This document shows, in pieces, positions 12,872 through 16,837 of a stretch of DNA of 16,837 bases (positions are counted from its first letter, which is position 1; the number at the start of each line of letters is the position of its first letter). A model generated the notes under the pieces. The model searched no databases and had not been told where the DNA came from. It saw only the letters and a program-made list of their open reading frames with translations. The position numbers were made by a program, and so were the translations under genes. Origin of the DNA: UBA4744 sp035282865 (lineage in GTDB: Bacteria > Actinomycetota > Acidimicrobiia > Spongiisociales > UBA4744); contig DATEVB010000144.1 in the NCBI GenBank assembly GCA_035282865.1, positions 1-16,837 on the forward strand, read 5' to 3'.

Positions 12872-13254
12872 GACACCGCCGAGCGCCACCCCGTGATCGA
12901 CAGCACGTTCCCGTCCGGGTCGCGGAAGTCTGCAGCCAAAAGATCCCGACCGTCGCTGCTCATCACCGTGCGCGGGGCGACCCTGAACTGGACGCCGGCC
13001 CCGGTCAAAGCCACATAGGTGGCCTCGACGTCATCGACTTCGAAGACCACCTCAACCAGCCCGGGCGGGTTTGCCTCGATCTCTTCTCCGACGGCGTTGA
13101 GTGCCAGGGTCAGGCCACCGCCGTCCAAGAACGCGAATTCCCCGGCGGCTCCAAGAACGGTCATGCCGAGTCGGTCACGGTAGAAGGCCAGCGATCGCCC
13201 GAGTTCTCCGACCCGGAGAATGATGTTCGAGATCTTGGACAGCGAGACGGTCAT
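12868..13254 (-). CDS. VOC/glyoxalase-fold protein, metal ligands apparently lost
   Basis: This 128-aa single-domain protein has the paired beta-alpha-beta-beta-beta modules of the vicinal oxygen chelate superfamily. Module one holds ISNIILRVGELGRSLAFYRDRLGM (8-31) and FAFLDGGGLTLAL (40-52). Module two holds LVEVVFEVDDVEATYVALTGAGV (66-88) and the closing FRDPDGNVLSITGW (110-123). The usual metal-binding positions appear changed: N10 in place of the first His, V67-V70 in place of the second-module His, and S119 in place of the final Glu. A binding rather than enzymatic role, as in some antibiotic-binding members, is therefore likely. The ATG at 13254 lies 1 nt after the stop of the CoA-binding gene, with AAGGGA about 6 nt upstream. 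The in-frame open extension to 13332 overlaps that gene and is not used. Confidence 0.85.
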   Translation of the reverse strand: MTVSLSKISNIILRVGELGRSLAFYRDRLGMTVLGAAGEFAFLDGGGLTLALNAVGEEIEANPPGLVEVVFEVDDVEATYVALTGAGVQFRVAPRTVMSSDGRDLLAADFRDPDGNVLSITGWRSAVS

Positions 13255-13255
13255 G

Positions 13256-13693
13256 TCATCCCTTCCGTTGCCGAGAACTGTCTCCCCGGAGGCGGGGATA
13301 TTCGATGGCCGGGCAGCGGTCCATGATGACATCGAGCCCGGCAGTTCGTGCCCGAACCGCCGCCTCCTCGTCGATGACGTCCAGTTGTAACCAGACCGCC
13401 TTGGCGCCGATGGCTATCGCCTCGTCGACATGCACACCGGCCCGGGACGACCTGCGGAAGACGTCGACCACATCGACCGGCTCAGGAATGGAGGCGAGAT
13501 CGGGATAGGCCGTTTCGCCCAGGATCCGATCGGCAACGGGGTTGACGGGGATGATGCGAAACCCGCGAGATTGCAGAAAAGCGGCCACCCGGTGGCTGGC
13601 CCGCGCCGGATTCTCGCTGAGCCCGACCACCGCCCAGGTCCGGTAGTCGGTCAGCACCCGCTCGATGGTGGCCCGGTCTCCGTGGATATTCAT
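13256..13693 (-). CDS. CoA-binding (YccU-like) Rossmann protein
   Basis: This 145-aa protein matches the CoA_binding_2/YccU family, a stand-alone version of the nucleotide-binding domain of succinyl-CoA ligases. It has TWAVVGLSENPARASHRVA (19-37, the phosphate-binding loop), GFRIIPVNP (44-52), PVDVVDVFRRSS (72-83), AKAVWLQLDVIDEEAA (97-112) and DVIMDRCPAIEYPRL (121-135). The C126 in DRC followed by P is a family constant. The exact role of YccU proteins is not settled. The ATG is supported by AAGGAG a few nt upstream. It is the first gene of a two-gene operon with the VOC gene and is divergent from the TPM gene across a 104-nt gap. Confidence 0.9.
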   Translation of the reverse strand: MNIHGDRATIERVLTDYRTWAVVGLSENPARASHRVAAFLQSRGFRIIPVNPVADRILGETAYPDLASIPEPVDVVDVFRRSSRAGVHVDEAIAIGAKAVWLQLDVIDEEAAVRARTAGLDVIMDRCPAIEYPRLRGDSSRQRKG

Positions 13694-13728
13694 GCCGCTC
13701 CTTCAACCGATCGGATGATCGCCGTCAT

Positions 13729-13742
13729 TCCATCCTGATGGA
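13729..13742. promoter_or_regulatory. 6-2-6 palindrome in the CoA-binding/TPM divergent gap
   Basis: TCCATC, CT, GATGGA is a perfect 6-bp inverted repeat in the spacer between the two divergent genes. Just to its left, ATGA (13715-13718) and TCAT (13725-13728) form a weaker one. Either could be an operator; the short arms make chance possible. Confidence 0.3.
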
Positions 13743-13797
13743 TATCCCGGAAAGCAGGGCGGAAATCAACAGTAATCTCGATGGCGAAAGGGGTGGA

Positions 13798-16086
13798 ATG
13801 CGAAGAATCCTCATGAGCCTGCTGCTGGTGCTGTTCGTTACCGCCGCACCGGCCCTCGCACAGACCGTCGATTGTCCGGAGTTTGAAGGCATCACCTGCG
13901 ATGGGTGGGTGACCGACGCAGCCGGCGTCCTCGTCGACGACCCGCGCCTCGAAGAGGCCGTCGGTCGGGTTGTTGCCGCCTCCGGTCACGAGATTGCCGT
14001 GGTGGTGATTGGTGACAGCGGGGGCCGTGATACCAACGAATTCGCCCGCGACCTGGGGAACACGTGGGGAGTCGGCGACCCCGAGCGCAACGACGGCATC
14101 GTGGTGGTCGTCAACCTGGGAGATCGGCGCACTGCCATCGAAACCGGCCCGGGCATCGACCTGACGACCTCGCAGCTCAGCTCGGTGGCAGGTCTCGGCG
14201 ACAGCTTTTTTGGGGCAGGCGACTTCGACGGTGGCCTGGCGGCCATCATCGGCGGCCTCGAGCAGACGCTGGTGGGGTCGGGACCGAACGAGCCAACCCA
14301 ACCGGCGCCGCAAGAAGACGACGGCTCCGGTGTGGGCGGGTGGGTGTTCGCGGGACTGTTGCTGGCGGTCGGCGCCGGCCTGGTCGGCTCCGGGGCAGCC
14401 AACAGCCGGCTGGACAAGGTGCGGGCGGTCCGCAAGAAGCGCCAGGAACAGGTGGACGGCGAACTTGCCCGCCTGAAGCCGGCCGGGTACGAGCTGACCC
14501 TCGAAGACGAATTGATGCTGGCTCGACCGGTCGAGGGGCCCGATGTGACGACGGCCGCCGGTATCAACGCCCTCACCGCCCTGTTCGAAGAGCGGCCGGC
14601 CGGCAATCGGATGGCGCTGGAAGCACTGTGGGCGCTGGGCGCCATCGATGTCGTCGACCGGGCCCGGCTGGATTCCGAGGTGGAGATCCCGCTCGAGCTG
14701 CGGGTCACCGGCGAGCAGGCCGTCCTCGAGGAAACCGTTCAACAGACGGCCGCCGAAGCGGTCAATGTGAACACCCGGGATGAAACGGCCTTCAAGGTCA
14801 AGCTGGATGAGCTCCAGCGGCTGGTCGAGTCGTTGCGTCCCTACCGGATCGCCGAAGCCAAGCGCAAGCTGGCGCAAGAGGTGGCCGAACAGGTCCGCCA
14901 GACGACGATCGGAGGGACGGTCGTCTCCGACCTCGGGGTGCGGCTTGCCCAGGCTGCCCCCGTCCTCGACGGTGACCTTTCACTCGAGACGTCTGTAGCG
15001 GAAATGGAGAAGACCTACGCGGTGGCCCGATCCAAGACGGATCGGCTCGAGACCCTCTACGCCAAGCTGCCGGATTCGATTGCCCGACCGGCGGTGTCGG
15101 CTGCTCTGGCCGACCTGGAGGAAGACCCAAACGCCTCGCTGGAGCGATACGAGCTGATACGGAACGCTCTCGAGACGCAAGGCCGTGACCTACGCCAGGA
15201 CGGCATCGAGCTGTCGGCGCTGGCCGCCTTCCTGTTGCTGAACAACGACGAGGGCAGCCTCGGCGAGTTTCTGGACGCCTACCACGAAGCCCGGCGGCTC
15301 GGCCACGAACCGGTGGTGGCCGTCGAGCTGGCCATTGCCGGTCTCCAGTCCAAGGCGGAGATCGAGCACGTCCGCGAGGAAGCATCCCGCCTCGGTCTTC
15401 CCATCTCGATCACGGCGGCCCTCCTCCGTGCGGGGGAACGCTCGGTCGTCGCCTTCGGAGGCCTGCAGAACGAACTGGCCGGGCACGGGGTGAAGGGAGA
15501 CACCAGGCGGACCATTGCGGCCTTGCTGGCCATCTCACTCGAGCCGGCCCAGGCGATGCGCCGCTGGCAGGGTGCCCGCGGGGCACTCGCCGACCTCGGG
15601 TTGTCCGGATCGTACGCCGACGTGGCAGCAGCCTTTGGTGCCTCGGACCCGCGCGGCCCGAAGGGATTCGCCCTCGCCTATGCGGCTCAGCGCCAGGCAC
15701 TGGCTCGCTCGACGATCGAGGATGCCGATCGTTTCGCGCCGGAACTGGCCCACGAAGGGACCCAACGTCAGCAGGACACCTGGACGGGCCGGCCGATCCC
15801 ATCCGACCTGAGGGTGTTCGATCCTTTCACGTTGCTGTACTACCACTGGATCATCACCCGCGGTGTCGACGTGGCCCTGGGCTGGCGCCCCATTTACCGG
15901 GACAACTCATGGTCGGGCAACCGCAACTCGTGGTTCGGCGGCTTCGGCGGCGGAGGAGGGTTCGGAGGATCCGGCAGCCGGGGTGGTGGATCGTCCTGGG
16001 GGTCGGGAGGTGGCTTCGGCGGTGGCTTCGGCGGCTTCGGCGGCGGCGGGGGGTTTGGTGGGGGTGGTGGCGGCAGCGGCTGGTAG
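13798..16086 (+). CDS. TPM-domain membrane protein with a large unassigned helical region and glycine-rich tail
   Basis: This 762-aa protein starts at the ATG at 13798, after GAAAGGGG (13786-13793); the in-frame ATG at 13738 would hide the signal peptide. Order: signal peptide 1-21 (MRRILMSLLLVLFVTAAPALA, cut before QTVD); extracytoplasmic TPM domain about 35-160 (VTDAAGVLVDD, HEIAVVVIGD, NTWGVGDPERNDGIVVVVNLGDRRTAIETGPGI); membrane helix about 181-200; then a long charged, mostly helical region, about 202-700. A basic stop-transfer stretch (KVRAVRKKRQ) follows the helix, and 330-420 looks coiled-coil. The tail (711-762) is Gly/Phe/Ser-rich and ends GGSGW, as in many TPM proteins. TPM domains occur in Psb32-like repair factors and membrane-stress proteins. 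Usual TPM proteins lack the 500-residue insert, whose family I do not recognise. Confidence 0.88.
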   Translation: MRRILMSLLLVLFVTAAPALAQTVDCPEFEGITCDGWVTDAAGVLVDDPRLEEAVGRVVAASGHEIAVVVIGDSGGRDTNEFARDLGNTWGVGDPERNDGIVVVVNLGDRRTAIETGPGIDLTTSQLSSVAGLGDSFFGAGDFDGGLAAIIGGLEQTLVGSGPNEPTQPAPQEDDGSGVGGWVFAGLLLAVGAGLVGSGAANSRLDKVRAVRKKRQEQVDGELARLKPAGYELTLEDELMLARPVEGPDVTTAAGINALTALFEERPAGNRMALEALWALGAIDVVDRARLDSEVEIPLELRVTGEQAVLEETVQQTAAEAVNVNTRDETAFKVKLDELQRLVESLRPYRIAEAKRKLAQEVAEQVRQTTIGGTVVSDLGVRLAQAAPVLDGDLSLETSVAEMEKTYAVARSKTDRLETLYAKLPDSIARPAVSAALADLEEDPNASLERYELIRNALETQGRDLRQDGIELSALAAFLLLNNDEGSLGEFLDAYHEARRLGHEPVVAVELAIAGLQSKAEIEHVREEASRLGLPISITAALLRAGERSVVAFGGLQNELAGHGVKGDTRRTIAALLAISLEPAQAMRRWQGARGALADLGLSGSYADVAAAFGASDPRGPKGFALAYAAQRQALARSTIEDADRFAPELAHEGTQRQQDTWTGRPIPSDLRVFDPFTLLYYHWIITRGVDVALGWRPIYRDNSWSGNRNSWFGGFGGGGGFGGSGSRGGGSSWGSGGGFGGGFGGFGGGGGFGGGGGGSGW
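15937..16083 (+). repeat. Low-complexity GGC/TTC-rich tract encoding the glycine-rich tail
   Basis: This 147-nt stretch is built of GGN and TTC codons and encodes repeated GGF, GGGF and GGGG units. The coding strand is strongly G-rich with several runs of three or more G, most densely after about 16045. It is coding, in frame with the TPM gene. Slippage, recombination and G-quadruplex formation are all possible here. Confidence 0.7.
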
Positions 16087-16156
16087 CCGGGCGCGATTAT
16101 TCCTAGCGCGACACCCCGGGCATACTCGTGACCGTATCCGCGTTGAACGGTGAGCC

Positions 16157-16570
16157 GTGATCTTCAAGAGGAACAAACGCATACGCGCCCGCAAGGTCGA
16201 ATCCTTGCAGGAGATCGACGATTTGGCGGCCGGTGGCCGGCCGGTGCTGATCGACTTCTGGCAGGTCGGATGCGCTCCCTGTCGAACCATGGACGGAATC
16301 GTCGACGAGTTGGCCGACGAGTTCGGGGATACCGCTCACGTCGCCAAGATCGACGTTCGTCGGGTGCCGGATGCGGTGCAGAAGTTCGCCATCCGCTCCA
16401 CCCCGACTTTTGTTCTGCTGGCCACTTCCCCCCGAGCCAAGAAGAAGGCCACGGCCGAGCCCGGCCCCGCCAAGGTCACGCAACGCTGGCGCGCCTCCGG
16501 TCCCGTCAACAAGGATGCGCTGGCCCGGCTGCTGGAGAGCAACGGGGCAACCCGGGTACGTAGTACCTAG
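16157..16570 (+). CDS. Thioredoxin-like protein with a CAPC active site
   Basis: This 137-aa protein has a thioredoxin fold: VLIDFWQVGCAPCRTM (30-45) with redox-active C39 and C42, VAKIDVRRVPDAVQKFAIRSTPTFVLL (62-88) with cis-proline P83, and a final helix NKDALARLLES (118-128). The CAPC site replaces the usual CGPC of thioredoxin A, and a Lys/Ala-rich insert (about 91-106, PRAKKKATAEPG) lies where the last two strands normally follow closely. There is no signal peptide, so it is cytosolic and may act as a reductant or a disulfide-handling protein. The GTG at 16157 is the only good start before the active site; GGTGAG at 16149-16154 is close, with a spacing shorter than ideal. It starts 70 nt after the TPM gene and may share its transcript. 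Confidence 0.88.
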   Translation: MIFKRNKRIRARKVESLQEIDDLAAGGRPVLIDFWQVGCAPCRTMDGIVDELADEFGDTAHVAKIDVRRVPDAVQKFAIRSTPTFVLLATSPRAKKKATAEPGPAKVTQRWRASGPVNKDALARLLESNGATRVRST

Positions 16571-16660
16571 CACGGGAAAACCGCCGGACATCGTTCTCAT
16601 GTTCCCGCCGGGACCTCGTTCCTCTCTACATGATCCAGCCGGTCGTCTAGAAGGACTGTT

Positions 16661-16837
16661 GTGGTGGAGGGTTTCGACTCGTAAGCGGAGCGTGGCCGGT
16701 TTGCGCTCGAGACGAAGCGGCGCATCCGGGTCAGCGCAGAGGAGGAGATTACCGGGCTCGACCGGATGGAACATGGCGCCGAGGCCTGTCCGGAGTTCAT
16801 GGAGCAGATCGCTCCCGCCGAGCTGCTCGATCCGGTG
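16661..16837 (+). pseudogene. Frame with a good ribosome site, an early TAA, and a long open continuation (partial)
   Basis: GTG at 16661 follows AAGGA (16651-16655) with 5-nt spacing, but the frame reads VVEGFDS and then TAA at 16682-16684. In the same frame 51 more codons run open to the window edge, with mostly G or C in third position and a charged protein-like composition (RFALETKRRIRVSAEEE, later EHGAEACPEFMEQIAPAELL). This looks like a gene with a nonsense change, a sequencing error, or a later start that I cannot place; ATG at 16765 is the first in-frame one after the stop. I do not recognise the protein. The 90 nt before it hold only weak hairpins. Confidence 0.35.

Noticed and set aside
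13690..14877. 395-codon minus-strand frame opposite the TPM gene
   Set aside because: It is antisense to a clear signal peptide and TPM domain; composition (His, Gln, Gly, Arg-rich) is typical of GC-driven shadows.
16087..16156. Possible promoter between the TPM and thioredoxin genes
   Set aside because: I found no convincing -35/-10 pair; co-transcription with the TPM gene is as likely.
16555..16605. Small hairpins after the thioredoxin gene (GGTAC/GTACC at its stop; GGACAT/ATGTTCC at 16586-16605)
   Set aside because: Stems of 5-6 bp without a T-run are too weak to call a terminator, though one may function as such.

Overview
This window is GC-rich, densely packed bacterial DNA that most resembles a high-GC actinobacterium. 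I lean towards an Acidimicrobiia-like lineage rather than Streptomyces or Mycobacterium. The reasons are GC-rich third codon positions, GTG starts, several starts that look leaderless (a TAnnnT box 6-7 nt before the ATG), a PHP-type PolX, an actinobacterial NhaA, and a cytosolic beta-propeller gene next to a MoaD/ThiS-like gene. The taxonomic call is an inference. I see no rRNA, tRNA, CRISPR array, insertion sequence or phage gene.

Layout. 1-3537 (+): the last 44 codons of a LuxR/NarL-type regulator, then a two-gene ABC exporter (LolD/MacB-type ATPase and a long FtsX-type permease). 3597-4708: a divergent MarR regulator and YceI protein sharing a short spacer with a strong 7-5-7 palindrome. 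4803-4967 (+): a 54-aa Cys/His protein, probably zinc-binding. 5013-8668 (-): a cytosolic GH13 amylase and a PolX polymerase/exonuclease. 8684-8746: a 17-bp inverted repeat with one mismatch, filling the divergent promoter region between polX and the next operon. 8766-10099 (+): a BNR/Asp-box propeller protein and a MoaD/ThiS-like protein 5 nt apart. 10131-10529 (-) and 10676-12031 (+): a DUF454/YbaN membrane protein and NhaA, divergent around a 7-3-7 palindrome. 12155-12586 (+): an Hsp20 chaperone behind a near-consensus vegetative promoter in an AT-rich island. 12695-12871 (+): a 58-aa zinc ribbon whose stop shares a CTAG with the stop of the convergent VOC gene. 12868-13693 (-): a VOC protein and a CoA-binding protein, 1 nt apart. 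13798-16086 (+): a 762-aa TPM-domain membrane protein with a glycine-rich tail. 16157-16570 (+): a thioredoxin-like protein. 16661-16837: the start of a frame interrupted by an early TAA and cut by the window edge.

Functional themes are envelope and ion homeostasis (ABC exporter, NhaA, DUF454, TPM protein), stress and redox (Hsp20, thioredoxin, MarR/YceI), DNA repair (PolX) and alpha-glucan use (GH13). Most are ordinary accessory or housekeeping genes. The most unusual items are the propeller/MoaD pair, the large unassigned region in the TPM protein, the inverted repeat between polX and the propeller operon, two tiny Cys-rich genes, heptamer tandem repeats beside stop codons, and a repeated leaderless promoter geometry. 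I did not find a clear multi-gene system that is certainly new; the propeller/MoaD pair is the nearest candidate.
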